From Pseudozyma flocculosa PF-1 (lineage: Eukaryota; Basidiomycota; Ustilaginomycetes; Ustilaginales; Ustilaginaceae), in contig NW_006920871.1 of assembly GCF_000417875.1 (NCBI RefSeq), positions 1,191,459 to 1,255,458 on the forward strand: a stretch of 64,000 nucleotides of DNA, given 5' to 3'. The notes below the pieces were generated by a model. That model ran no database searches, was not told the origin of the DNA, and worked only from the letters and a program-made list of their open reading frames with translations. Position numbers and translations under genes: made by a program. Shown piece after piece: positions 21,518-33,056 of this stretch (position 1 is the stretch's first letter; the number at the start of each line of letters is the position of its first letter).

Positions 21518-23129
21518 ATGAGCCAACAGCAGCCTGCCAACAGCGACCCGGCGTTCCAGCAGGGCGAGCACGACGACGACAATGCCACCTTCACCGTCGA
21601 TGACGTGGCCGAGGTGGTGCCGGACGACGACGAGCAGGGCGTGCCCATGGACGATGACTCGGATGACGAGCACGGCCAGGGCGCTGCAGGGCCCGCCGAC
21701 GAAGGCGAGCAGGACATGACCGACGGCCAGCAGGAGTTTGTCGACAACTCGATCGCCGCCTTCTACTCGCACCGCAAGTCGCTCTTCTGCATCGCGCTCC
21801 ACCCCAACTTCCCCAGCCCGCCACTGGCGCTCAGCGGCGGAGAGGACGACGGCGGCTGGATCTGGAACACCCAGGACGGATCCGAGATTGCCCGCCTCGG
21901 CGGCCACACCGACAGCGTGACGGCCGCCTCGTTCAACGCCGCCGGCGACCTCGCGGCCACCGCCGGCATGGACGGCAAGATCCGCGTCTGGCGGATGGTG
22001 GGCGCCGACTGGAAGACGTGGGAGTTCCTCACCAACCTCGAGGGCCCGGACGAGGTCGTTTGGATGGACTGGCACCCCAAGGGCAGCGTTCTCTCGGCCG
22101 GCGGCGCCGACTCGACGGTCTGGATGTGGCAACGTGAGTGGCCGGTCGGGCTCCTCCTTCTCGTACGCAATGACACTGATGTCGCTTCGATGCCGCCCAT
22201 TTCCGTGATTCCCTCGCCGCTGCCGCAGTACCGTCCGGCAACGTCATGAACGTCTTTTCGGGTCATACGGAAGCCGTCACCTGCGGATCGTTTACGCCTG
22301 ATGGTGAGCTTCGTCGTGATGCTTTGGCTTTGTGTCCGCGGACCGGGTCCACGGCCGGATCATGATCCGTCCCCTTGCTGCTTCTCCCGCCCGCCGCCAC
22401 CGCCGGTACTGACGCCGTCTTTCGCCTCCCAACCATGCCCTCTTCAACCTCGCCCGCGCCGCAGGCAAGAAGCTGGTCTCTGGCTCAGAGGACAGAAGCT
22501 TGATCGTGTGGGACCCGCGCAACGCGACACCGCTGTCGAAGCTGCAGGTCAACCTCGAAGGCGGTCTGACGCAGCTCGCCGTCTCGCCCGACTCCAAGGT
22601 GGTCGTCGTCGGCGGTGCCGTCGGCGACGTCCGCGTCGTCAACATCGCCGCCATCGACAACGGCGGGTCCGCCAACGTCGTCAGCGCCCTCGTCGGGCAT
22701 GCCGAGGGCGAGTCAATCGAGGGGATCCAGTTCATCGACGTTGGCGGCGGGAGCCGGACGGGCCACGTCATCACGGCGTCGACCGAGGGCAAGGCCGTGG
22801 TCTGGGACATTTCGCTGGCCAAGATGCGTTGCGAGGTGCTCCACGACGCCGCCATCACGTCGATCGCGCTGCACCACGGCACCACGCTCTTTTCGACGTC
22901 GTCAGCCGACCACACGATCAAGACCTGGGACGCGCGGACGGGCGCCTGCATCGCCGTGCAGCGCGGATTCACCGACGGCGTCCTCGCCCTCGCCGTCGGC
23001 AAGGACGACGGCTTCACCCAGGGCGCCGAGAGCGGAGGCATCGGCGCCTACGCCGACCCCTCCAAGGCGCGCGGCTGGAAGATTGTCGGCGCGGGCGACG
23101 AAGGCGTCGGCCTCGTCTTCCGGGTATAA
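21518..23129 (+). CDS. SQT1: WD40-repeat protein, AAMP/Sqt1-like ribosome assembly chaperone
   Basis: Three exons (21518-22133, 22229-22303, 22465-23129) give 451 residues, close to yeast Sqt1 and human AAMP. An acidic N-terminal tail (runs of Asp/Glu to about residue 75) precedes a seven-to-eight-blade WD40 propeller; visible repeats include GGHTDSVTAASFN...IRVW, FSGHTEAVTCGSFTPDG and VSGSEDRSLIVWDPR. The last blades end in TIKTWDARTGACIAVQRGF. Sqt1 binds the N-terminus of newly made ribosomal protein uL16 (Rpl10) and protects it until loading on the 60S subunit. The acidic tail plus propeller layout fits that role, but AAMP-type proteins have other proposed functions, so the assignment is by family. 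It lies head-to-tail with MSH4, 481 bp upstream. Confidence 0.88.
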
Positions 23130-23610
23130 GAGATGGGGGCGGAGCGGACTGGACCGCGTCGGAAGCGATCCGAATTGCAATCCACCTCGACGATACCTTG
23201 GCTGCGGCTCCACGCCGTGGCTCTCCCATCCTCTCTTCTCTTGCGTTTGCGTCTGTTTGGGCGTGCGTCTGTGCCTCTCCCTTCCGTAGCGGCCAACTGG
23301 GCACAGAGTGTGGCGGAAGCTGGCGGGCTGCTTCCGAAGGTCTGAACTCGCCGGCCTTGACCCGCCGGCGGGTTAGCCATTTGCTGACCAGCGACACGGT
23401 TTCGGGCAGCTCCGCCTTGGCGCGGTGGCCAGTCCGGTGCGGAGCAGGCGCACCTGGCTTGGCGGCTCGAGTCTTGGCCGGCCTTGGGGCTGCTACTTAA
23501 GCTTCGACGCCCGGGGCTCGGGCCTCTCCATCCTCTTGCCCACCCGCTCTCACTACTCTGGCCACCAAAAGGCTGCCTTTGCTGCCCATCCATCGTCTGA
23601 CACGACCTCG
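23130..23610. other. Intergenic, WD40 gene to MSH4
   Basis: A short spacer with pyrimidine-rich sequence before the MSH4 start. No feature beyond promoter and terminator function can be supported. Confidence 0.5.
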
Positions 23611-26600
23611 ATGAACGCCTTGACGGCCGATCCCCGTCGCAGGCCGTCGCGGCTCGATCGACGCGGGGCTGGGTGCATCGGCTTCACGACGGGGACCGAC
23701 GAGAATCCATTCACCTTCTCTCTGCCGCCTCCTCCCAGCACCGCCGACTCGCAGGCCTCGTCTGCCAGCTCGTCGTTCCGCATCCCGGGCATCACAGCCA
23801 GCAGCCTATCAGACGCTCGACGAGGCGTCGGTGGGACTCCACAATCGCTCAGAGCTTTCACTCCGACCGCGACCGTTCAGCCACGTTCGGTGCCGGGGAC
23901 GAGCACGGGCAGCGTCAGCTGGTCGGACCTGGCGTCGGGGCCTGATGGCTCTGTCGCCAGCGCGGATGGCGCAAACCAGGTACGGAGGTCAGCCAGCGGT
24001 CCGGCGCAGACGAGGACCGAGCCCGATCGTGGCTCAACAGCACGACCCTTTACGGCCTCGAGCTATCACCACCATCGCACTACGACGGCCGACGGCTCGA
24101 TGGGCTCCTACATCTGCGCGGTCCTCGAGCATCGCGGCGTTGGCAGAGAGGTCGGGATTGCCGCCATGGAAAAGGACACGGGCCGCTGCATCCTCACCCA
24201 GTTCGCCGACACCCAGACCTACGTCAAGGCCATCCACCACCTTTCGCTGCACCCGCCCTCGGCCATCCTCGTCCCAGAGAGCGCCGTGCGGACGCCGCTG
24301 AGAAAGGGCTCCAAGGCGACCCGCAGCGCCGATCCCGTTCGAGCTGCTGACCCTGTCGCCACGGAGGAGTCGGTGCTCGTCAAGTGCCTCGAGGACATTT
24401 TCGAGCTCAGCGTGACGCCGCTGCCACGCAGGCACTGGAACCACGAAGAAGGTGAGCTGGCAGCGTCGAGGCCTCACGGTCGCGCGGTGCAGGTCCTGAC
24501 GTAGCGTCGGGCGATCGCCGCCGTGACGAACAGGTGCCCGATATCTCGACAAGCTGCTCGTCGACGACACCGGACAGGGCTTCGTGTCGCCACCCGGCTC
24601 AGTGGCCAGAGATTCCGGCACCGGAGTGGGAGCGAGCAGGAGCAACCTGTCCTCCGAGATCAACGCCGCCGCAACGACCAGGGCCGCCGTCCTCGAAGCC
24701 ATCTCCACGCGGTACTACGGCCTCTCGGCGGCCTGCGCGCTGTTCGAGTACATCGAGTCGGTCACGAACCGGGTCTTCAGCCCCCGCTCCCTTCGCATCC
24801 AGTACGTCGTGCCCGACGGTGAGTGCGGCTCGTCTCGACCAAATCCGCGGGAAAGGGCCAGAGGGCATCTCCTCCCACGTCTCTAACGCCTCCCTTGGCC
24901 TCGTCGCCCTTTCAGGCACCGTCCTGATCAGCAGCAACACTGCGCGCGATCTTGAGCTGGTCAACAACCTCATCGACCGCCAGTCCAAGCTCTGCCTATA
25001 TGGTACGTCCCTCGCCAGGCGGGCGCGCCCATGCCCCGGAGGCTGACGAAGCTTCCCCGCATCATCGGGTTTATAGGGCTGCTCGACCATTGTGTGACTC
25101 CCATGGGGCAGAGGCTGCTGCGCATGAACATCCTTCAGCCGCTGACGGGTGAGACGCTGCACGAAATCGATCCCATGCGCCGCCCCGAGGGCATCACTGA
25201 CTCCAGTCGCCAACCCCGTGCGTCAGCAGACAAGGACACGATTGAGGCGAGGTACGACGCCGTGGAAGAGTGTACACAGTCAGAGGTGCGTCCTCTCGCC
25301 ATCGCAAGTGGACCAAGGCGCAATCGAGGAACCAACCCTCGCTCGCCGCACCGCTCCATTTCGCGCTTTCCAGGAGAGGTTCTACGCCATCAAGGAGAGC
25401 ATGCGGCCGCTCAAGGAAGCCAGAGTCGATCTGGACAAGGTCATCCACCAGCTCGTGGCGACCGAGAAGAAGACGCTCTTCCCCAAGCGGACAGAGACCA
25501 AGATCGCCCAGATGCTGAGCCTGCGGACGCTCATCCGCACGCTCCGACCGGGTGAGCAAGCGGGGATCGCCGAGCTTTATCTGCGATCGAGAGAGCGGCG
25601 GTCGCTGAAGCGGCGACGACGGCAACAGCACGGGCCGCCCTGGAAGGCAGCAGCAGCAACCTGCTGGTCACCATCGCCGAGGTACGCAGCCTGAGCCGTG
25701 ATCGGCGCTGACGGTGTCCTTCGCTCCAGCATCGATGAGCTGATGGACGAATTGGTCTCGTTGCGCCCGCAGTTTCTAGCCTCGGACCATCTCGACGCCG
25801 TCGAACAGGCCATCGATGCGACAATCAATGAGCAGATTGTGCATTCCAAGGGAGGCCTCGGATCGCGCAACGCCAGGGTCGTGAGTCGCCAGTGTGGTCC
25901 TCGGTGACGATCCCGCCTGCTGATTGGGTGAATTCGCTGTGTGGAACCAGTATGCCGTCAAGGTGAGGTTTCTCCAGTCTCCGCGTCGAGTACAACGGGT
26001 TCACAGATCGCCGCCCATCTGATCCCACCACGCTTTGAGCTCGCAGGCGGAAAGGAGTCCCCTGCTCGATGTCGCGCGGGAGACGTATCGAGAGAACATG
26101 AAGTAAGTCGAACGAGCAGCGCATCGCATCGCCTCGCAGCCGGGTGATGGCCTAGTGCGAGCGCTGATGTGAGCAGCGTCGCCTGGCGTACCTATCAGCG
26201 ACATCACGGAGCTGAGCGAAAAGTACCGACGTAGGTCGCTCCCGTGGTAGCTGCTTGGCCCGTATCGCGGAGGAGGACCGCAAGCCTGACCACATCCTCA
26301 TTCGAGGGTCCCTCGCAGAGGAGTACAACCTTCCGCTGAGCATCAAGATGTTTGCCGAAGGCTTCTGCGTGAGACTTCGGGCTCTTGGTCCTTGCGGGCG
26401 GCCTTGCGCGTCTGGCGAGGACCCCTCATTGACGCCCCCGGCCTTTGTAGCTCGAGACACGGTTGGACTCGAGCCGCATCCGGCACCTACCCAGCATCTT
26501 CACCAACGTCGTCAAGGGTAAGACGGGACGTACGGTGACAATGCTGACCCTGGACCTGGTGAGCGTCAGCGAGCCCCGAAACGCTGTTGCAGGTGGCCGT

Positions 26601-28418
26601 ACTGCTGACTCTTGTCCCGTCCGCGCAGAAAAAGCTCAACGCTCGCTTGATGGACTCGCTCAACGAGGTGTACTTGATGTCGGAGCGAGCGATCGAGGAG
26701 CTGCGGATTGAGATCGTGTCCAACGTCGCCGGCCTCTACAAGGCAAGCCATGTTAACCTTTCCGCGATCGTCGAGCGACGGGGCCAGGCTCTGATCCAGA
26801 TCTTTTCCCTTCATCCTGACTTCAGGTTTCCGAAGCGCTCGCGCTGCTTGACATGGTGGCCGGCTTCGCCCATGTCGCCGCCGCGCAGAACTACCAGCGT
26901 CCCGAGATCACGGGCACCTTGGCGCTCCAGAGCGCGCGTCACCCGATCCTGGACAGGGTCAAACAGCGCAAGGAGCTGGTGCCGAACGACGTCTTCATCC
27001 CGGAAGAGGGAGGCTTCTGCCTCGTCACCGGACGTGAGTCTCGAGCCTGATGCCGCCTCCTGTGCGCGGGCTGCAATGCTCAGCTGATGATGTGCACTCG
27101 CCTTGACCTCAGCCAACATGAGCGGCAAGAGCACGTACCTGCGACAGATCGCGCTCCTCGTGGTGATGGCGATGATCGGCAGCTTGTGAGTTTGCCCTCG
27201 CCCTCGTCGAGCGAGGTTGCACCCCCAGCGAGGGCTGATCTTGTCTCCGGCTGCCTCGCCCAACCGCAGCGTGCCGGCACAGTGTGCGTGTAATCGCTTC
27301 CTCGCGCGATCTTGGGTGTATCGCGTTGCTCGCGCTGCTCATCCCTCGCGTTCCTGCTTTCGACGACCTCGCCGCCGCCAGACGCGAGCTTCTTTGTCCC
27401 GGACGCCATCTTGAGCCGCCTCTCGAACAACGAGGACACCGAGCAGAACCTGAGCACTTTTGCCAACGAGATGCGCGCGACGGCGTTTGCCCTCTCGCTC
27501 GCGTCGCCTCGAAGCCTGGTCATCCTCGACGAGCTGGGACGCGGCACGTCGCCCGACGAGGGCATCGCCATCGCCCAGGCCGTCAGCGAGGAGCTGATCC
27601 GCCGCAGGTCGTTTGCCTACCTCGCCACCCACTTCCTCGAGCTGACCTCGACGCTGAGCCCACATCCCGGCGTCAGCATGGTCCACTTCCGCGTCACGCT
27701 GGGCCCGAGCGTGGCCGAGCCCTCGGAGCCGTTCAAGATGGTCTTCCACCACAAGCTCCAGCTGGGATACTGCGAGGAGTACGTGCCGGGGACGGTGTCG
27801 AGCAGGGGGGTTGGTGTCACGCGCTTGTCACTGACGCTTCGCAGCCATCTGCCCTCTTTCGGACAATCTCGACCGGTGCGCTGTCCTGCAGGGAGCACTA
27901 TGGCCTGGAGCTGGCCAAGCTGGCCAACCTTCCCCCGGGCATGCTCGAAAGAGCATACGAGATGGCTCGAAGCATCGAGCTGCGAAGAAAGCAGGCCGAA
28001 GGACACCTCATGCAGCAGAACCTGGCGACCAGGAGGCGGCTCGTGCACGAGGTGAGTCTGCGGGCTGCCCGCAAGGTTGGCATTGAGAGCGAGGGTCGCA
28101 ACGACGGCCTCTTGATGGCTGATCTGGGACGTCACATGGGTTGCCCTGCTCGTCTGCTTTGGGACACATCCGGAGGGACAGCTGATTGCGCACCTGCGGC
28201 ACATTGCCAGCTCCCGCGACGAGGCGAGCGAAGCGGAGCTGGGTGCCTACCTCGCCGACCTCCAGCACGAGTTTGTGGACCAGATCGCCTCGACATTTTC
28301 CGAGCAGTCGGCGAGCGAGGGGACCCACCCTGGCAGTAGCTCATCGTCGGCTGGCCAGCGAGCAGGCCTGGATGCGGCCATGGAGGAGGAGGGCGAGCTG
28401 GATGTCGGGGGCCTGTAG
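23611..28418 (+). CDS. MSH4: Meiotic MutS homologue MSH4
   Basis: About 20 exons join to roughly 1,070 residues. Exons read by eye include 23611-24451, 24534-24818, 24916-25002, 25077-25148, 25230-25285, 25374-25551, 25629-25681, 25740-25880, 25951-25962, 26047-26102, 26199-26230, 26307-26368, 26451-26558, 26629-26742, 26826-27033, 27113-27185, 27270-27283, 27382 to about 27785, about 27892-28051, and 28182-28418. A disordered N-terminus (about 160 residues) precedes the MutS connector, core and clamp; the ATPase has Walker A GPNMSGKSTYLRQ split by an intron, Walker B SLVILDELGRGTSPDEG and the HYGLELAKLANLP segment. MSH4 pairs with MSH5 to stabilise crossover intermediates in meiosis I. The mismatch-reading domain I is not evident, as expected for MSH4. 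The gene is intact, implying a sexual cycle. Some boundaries (exons 8, 18 and 19) are less certain. Confidence 0.9.
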
Positions 28419-29561
28419 CTGCCAAGAGGGCGCGAGGACGTAGACGCGGTGGTGGAGGATGGCGGGCAACGACGGAGCAAGGAGGCCAACTCGATGCAGG
28501 GTCGGTCCATTGACGGCTCCGAAGGTTCATACATCTGCTGGGGCGGGCCAGGCTGGTACGGCGGAGCTTCTGCAGAGGCCTTGCAGCGAGGCTGGCAGAG
28601 CTTGAGCTTGCCACGCTCTGCCTGGCCATACCATGCGCTCGTCTCGGTCGGGTGTGGATGCCATGCATGGTCGTCTACAGGTAGCCTGGTCGCAGAGGAA
28701 ACAAAGAGCCCCTTGCGTCTTGGAATGGAGGCTGGCGCGAAATGCATCGCTGCCTCACACGGCCGACACGGGTCAGCCTCCCTCGGTGTCGACGGTGGAC
28801 GAACGAGGTTGGACGAGCATGGCGAGCTCTCGTCGACGACGACCAGGACGGCAGGTGGTGAGTACACAGTAGTCGGTTGTCGTGGGCGCTGCGCTGAGCT
28901 TTCGCAGCTGGGACGTCGAAAGGTGGGCAGAGGCTGGTGGCGCAGCACGGTCAGGGTTGAATTCGAGACGAGTTGAATTTGAAGGCCCCAAGTTGGATTA
29001 AAGGAAGGTTGCAGCCCCGATCCGTTGGGTCGAATTCAATGGCGGTGGGGACTAGATTCGCGAGCGGGCCATTCGAATACAAACACGGCGGTGCTTTCAA
29101 GGCCGGCAGGGAGGCTGAATACAGGGGCAACCCTGGGTGACGAGCCTCGACCACCGCGGCCGCCTTTTTTTCGCTCGGATTTTGGCGCGTGTTTTTTCGA
29201 CAGGGCGCTGCAGGCAGGGTTCAGGCTGGCCAGGCTGGGCCTGGCCTGGCTCGCACCGTCCATCACCCACCTCGACGGCCACCGACGGCTTGTCCACCAT
29301 TCACTGCCCCAGCTCGGAATGGCACGCTTCTCGACACAAACAACAAGGACATCGAACGACAAGGCATTACAGAGACGCGGAGAGCTGTTCGAAGCAGGAG
29401 AGGGTGCAAGGAGCGACGGGGGGGGGATAGGGTGCGGGGAAGGATCAAGGAGCGGGCTGGGGTTGGACGTCGAAGCTGGGTATGCTAGGCCGATTTCGGG
29501 GGATCACGACCAGTCGAAGAGCGAACAGAGGCGGCGGTGCGGGGCAGCGAGTGCAGGCTCA
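28419..29561. other. Intergenic between convergent MSH4 and a secreted repeat protein
   Basis: No coding frame with recognisable or non-repetitive composition. Slightly AT-richer near 28950-29050. Confidence 0.5.
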
Positions 29562-30584
29562 CTACTGCTGCTGGAGGAGACCGCCGGCGATTCCGCTCAG
29601 GTCGGCCGTCTGGCTCCCGCCGACGCTGACCTGGTTACCGGGGGCGACTTGGCTGACATCGTTATCCTGGGCCGTGTGGGCGGAGCCACCGTGTCCCTCG
29701 ACGCTGCCACCCTGGTACCGCGTGCGCCTGTCGAGGTCGCGGCGGAAGTACTCGCGGATGACGGCGTCGATCAGCTCGTGCTCCTCGGGCGACAGGTGCA
29801 CCTCGTCCCTCTTGCCGTACCCAAAGCTCGACGGCCCGAACTGCTCCACGCTCCCACCCGTCCCGACGTTCGAGGCCGCCGCGCCACCGCCGTTCTGCAC
29901 CGAGTTGCCCGGCGCGACGTCGCTGTAGTCGTTGTCCTGCACCGCCGTCGAGGAACCGCCGTAGCCCTGCGCGCTGCCGCCCTGAGAGCCGACGAGCCTC
30001 TTGGAAACGCTCTGGGGTTCTGCGAAACGGGCGGCACCGAGGCCCGTGAGACTTCCCGCGGGACCGACGAGCCTCTTGGCAACATCTTGCGACGGCGGGC
30101 TGTCACGGCCCGCCAGGGGAACGGGGAGGCCCTTGGTAGCGCCCGCCAAGGGACCGACGAGCCTCTTGGCAACGCCCTGCGACGGCGAGCTGTCACGGCC
30201 CGCGAGGGGAACGGGGAGCCCCTTGGTAGCGCCCGCCAAGGGACCGACGAGCCTCTTCGCGATGGCCTGAAGCTCGTCCTCGGTGTGAACGAGTCCGATC
30301 TGCTCGACGTGGTGGGGGACGGGGAAAGTGTCCCTCTTCGTCCAGCCGCCGCTGCTTGAAGGCGCAAACTGGCTGACGGTACCCGCCGTTCCCTCGTTGG
30401 AGGCCGAGGCGCCGCCGCCGTTCTGGACAGAGTTGCCGGGCTGCACCTGGCTGTAGTCGTTGTCCTGCACCTGCGAAGAGGTGCCGCCGGCGCCGAGCGC
30501 CGAGCCCACCTGCTGAACCAGCGGCGCCGAGAGGGCCGTCGAGACGAAGACCGAGAGGAGGACGAACGAGGTGCTGAGCTTCAT
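29562..30584 (-). CDS. Secreted repeat precursor with multiple Kex2-type KR sites
   Basis: This intronless gene encodes 340 residues. A signal peptide is clear (MKLSTSFVLLSVFVSTALSA). The mature chain is cut by repeated Lys-Arg pairs: WTKR, IAKR, VAKR twice, VSKR and YGKR. Between them are near-identical 30-residue units that start KRLVGPLAGATKGLPVPLAG, encoded by 90-bp DNA repeats at 30061, 30151 and 30241. Three other modules share VQDNDYS, GNSVQNGGGA and a C-terminal Q-rich end; the protein finishes in GGLLQQQ. This matches the plan of fungal kexin-processed secreted peptides (precursors for repellents, pheromone-like peptides or ribosomal cyclic peptides). The region after the last YGKR has a helical acidic segment (SPEEHELIDAVIREYFRR). 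What the peptides do is unknown. Tyrosine-containing cores like those of ustiloxin precursors are not seen in the repeats. Confidence 0.87.
   Translation of the reverse strand: MKLSTSFVLLSVFVSTALSAPLVQQVGSALGAGGTSSQVQDNDYSQVQPGNSVQNGGGASASNEGTAGTVSQFAPSSSGGWTKRDTFPVPHHVEQIGLVHTEDELQAIAKRLVGPLAGATKGLPVPLAGRDSSPSQGVAKRLVGPLAGATKGLPVPLAGRDSPPSQDVAKRLVGPAGSLTGLGAARFAEPQSVSKRLVGSQGGSAQGYGGSSTAVQDNDYSDVAPGNSVQNGGGAAASNVGTGGSVEQFGPSSFGYGKRDEVHLSPEEHELIDAVIREYFRRDLDRRTRYQGGSVEGHGGSAHTAQDNDVSQVAPGNQVSVGGSQTADLSGIAGGLLQQQ
30059..30260. repeat. 90-bp tandem repeat in coding sequence
   Basis: Copies begin at 30061, 30151 and 30241 (each GGACCGACGAGCCTCTT); the third is partial. The period of 90 keeps frame and gives a 30-residue peptide unit bounded by KR. 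Confidence 0.92.
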
Positions 30585-33056
30585 GATGCTGTTGTTGGTG
30601 ACGCGGTGGTGGTGACGCGGGGATCAGAGGGAGGGAGGGGAGGGGGGTGTGGTGTTGATGATGAGGAGGAGAGAAAGGGGAATCAAGACGATGGAACAAG
30701 GCGGGAACAGGGAGGTGGTGGAACAGATCAAGGACATCGAGAGACGGCCGGCGGGTTGCTTCCTTTGGTCGGACAGACGGACCCCTCGACGGCTTCGAGA
30801 CGTGACGGGAAAACGTGACCTGAGAGAGCCCGCTTCGAGAGCTCTGCTCTGGGCATGTCTCGTCCCTTCTCCCCGTCGTCCTCGTCGCCTTCACCATGTG
30901 ACAGGACAATAGTGGAGCGCTTCGACGGAAACCTTGAGCGGCGGGATGCAAGCTTCGCTTCTCCTGTCACCGCCCTCGCATTCGACACCCGCAGCCTCTG
31001 CAGGCCTTGTGAACGCCCCGGCCTACGTATTCCCTCACCGAACGATGGGATCAAGAACGGACCGGGTTCTAAACTTGAGGCTGGGACGATACCCAAGACA
31101 AGCCACAACAAGCGCGCCGCTGTAGAAGCAGTCTCCTGCCGTGCCGACCCTTGCTTGACAGCTGGACCCCGTGCTAGGCAGGAAGTGAACGAGGGAGGGG
31201 GATGGATGAGTTATCGCATCGTTCCAGATGCGGCGTGGCGTGCAGGAATATTCAAGAACCCACCCACCCGCAAAACGGGCAAGCGGAAAAGGGGCGACGT
31301 GCAAAGCCGGCTAAACCTCGGTGCCCTGGGCCCTTCCATGTACGAGCGCGCGAGGTACGATACGATGCGATGCGATGCGGTGCGGTGGCGTGATGGCGCG
31401 AGGAGAGGTTGTCGTGGTGAAGCATGATGGTGCTGATCCACGGACGCCACACTGGAAGGCAAACTAGGACAAGTGGCGTGGCTTGGCGTGACCGTCTCGG
31501 TACCAAGTGCCTCGACGTTGGTCGGTTGGTCGATCATGGTCTCTAGCGTCTAGAAGGATGACTGAGTAGCTCGGACGTACCACACGAACGATGGAAGGGA
31601 GCGCGAGGGAAGGCGTGATGAGCGTCGACCGCGGCGCGGCGCGCGGTCTCTCTGCCCGCGTTCTAGACGAGCCTCGAGGAACGGAAGATGCTTAAATTGG
31701 ACGGCGACAGGAAGCGAGACAGCCAGCCAGTCGATCTTCAAGTCGTAGTCTTCCATGGGCACGGCGGTGCATTGGAACCGCAGCTACAATGGTACGCTCT
31801 TCGATGGACAGCGCTGCGCACAGGGCGGAGGGAGTGAGGTATCGAACCAGTCGGACAGGCCACGTTTGGAGTCGCTCGAAAACCTGGGTGGCCTTCCTCG
31901 CTCGGGCTTGAGGGTGTTCGCCGCGTCGCATCGAAGCCTGTCAAAGGTGCGCATGAACTCCCCCCCGTCCCCTCCCCCGCATCGCCGTGCGCTCAGCTTC
32001 ACTTCCTGGTACAGGCAGGCGGCGGGGGGGATCAGCGGGGCCGGCATGCATGCCATGCAGGCTGCACTCCAACTCTAATTCTCCCCGCCGACGCGCCGAC
32101 GTGGTCCACCGTACCGGCCGTACACTACATACAGTACAGGGCGCTCGTTTAGAACTGTCCGACCCGACGTATCAGGTTAGACCCGACTTGTGCACCACAG
32201 ATACAGCTAGGCATCTGCAGACAGGGCCGTCAGGGGGCCGAGGCGAGGCGAGGCGAGGCGAGGCGAGGCCCCGCTCCGGTCTCCGATCCCGCCCCGCCCC
32301 GCCCCGTTGCGGCCGCCTGCCTTGACGAGGGCGGTGACATGATGCCTCCCCTACCGTACCATACCCCTGTGAAGCAGGCCAGGGCGAGAGAGGGTAGAAC
32401 GATACCTCCCCGCTCTATCCATTCAACGGGGTGCCCTATCGAATAGCGTCCGACGGCCCTCGAGTCTGCGGCTTTTCACACTGAATTAGACAGGCCTTTT
32501 GGGACCGATCCCGTTTCAACCTCTCCTAACCTCGTTTGGCAGAGCGCGGGGCTGGGTGCGAATCGACGTCGGGTCCAACCAACAGGCTCCCTCGACCAGA
32601 GTGAATGCTCGATCGAAGCCGGCCGAGGCGAGATAAGGTGTTACATGGCACAAGAGGCCGGACGAGAGTGCGCGATAGAAGGCGGGCGCGGGGGCGACAG
32701 AGCAGCTAGAGAGTGTGGATAGGGTATCAAGAGAGGGTTCTAAGTACGACTGTTCGACGTCAAAGACAGTGAATGGAGGTGGCCGGTGGCCCGCGAGCAG
32801 GTAGCCCGTTACAAAGCAAGGAACAAAGGGTCAGAGGCGCGGGGGGGAGGCCATGTGAGGGGACCAGATCAAGGACGAGGGGAGGGCGCAAGCAAGGGGT
32901 AGATAGACTAGACTCTACCGCAAGCCGGCCTTCGGTCAGGTGCAGAGCACGGGCGAGCGCGCGTGTACCTGACCGTAGAAGCAAGGGGACCTCCTTGCAG
33001 TAGGGCCAACAGACAAACGTAAGGCGGGAGCAAGCAGGTCGGTGTACCGCCGTTAC
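30585..33056. other. 2.5-kb intergenic region
   Basis: Upstream of the minus-strand repeat precursor and downstream of the next minus-strand gene. Contains short GGCGA and CCCGC arrays at about 32237-32306. No gene supported. Confidence 0.5.

Noticed and set aside
28419..33056. tRNA or other structured RNA genes
   Set aside because: I looked for B-box-like GGTTCGA words with a matching acceptor stem here and elsewhere in the window and found none convincing; a covariance-model scan would be needed to exclude them.
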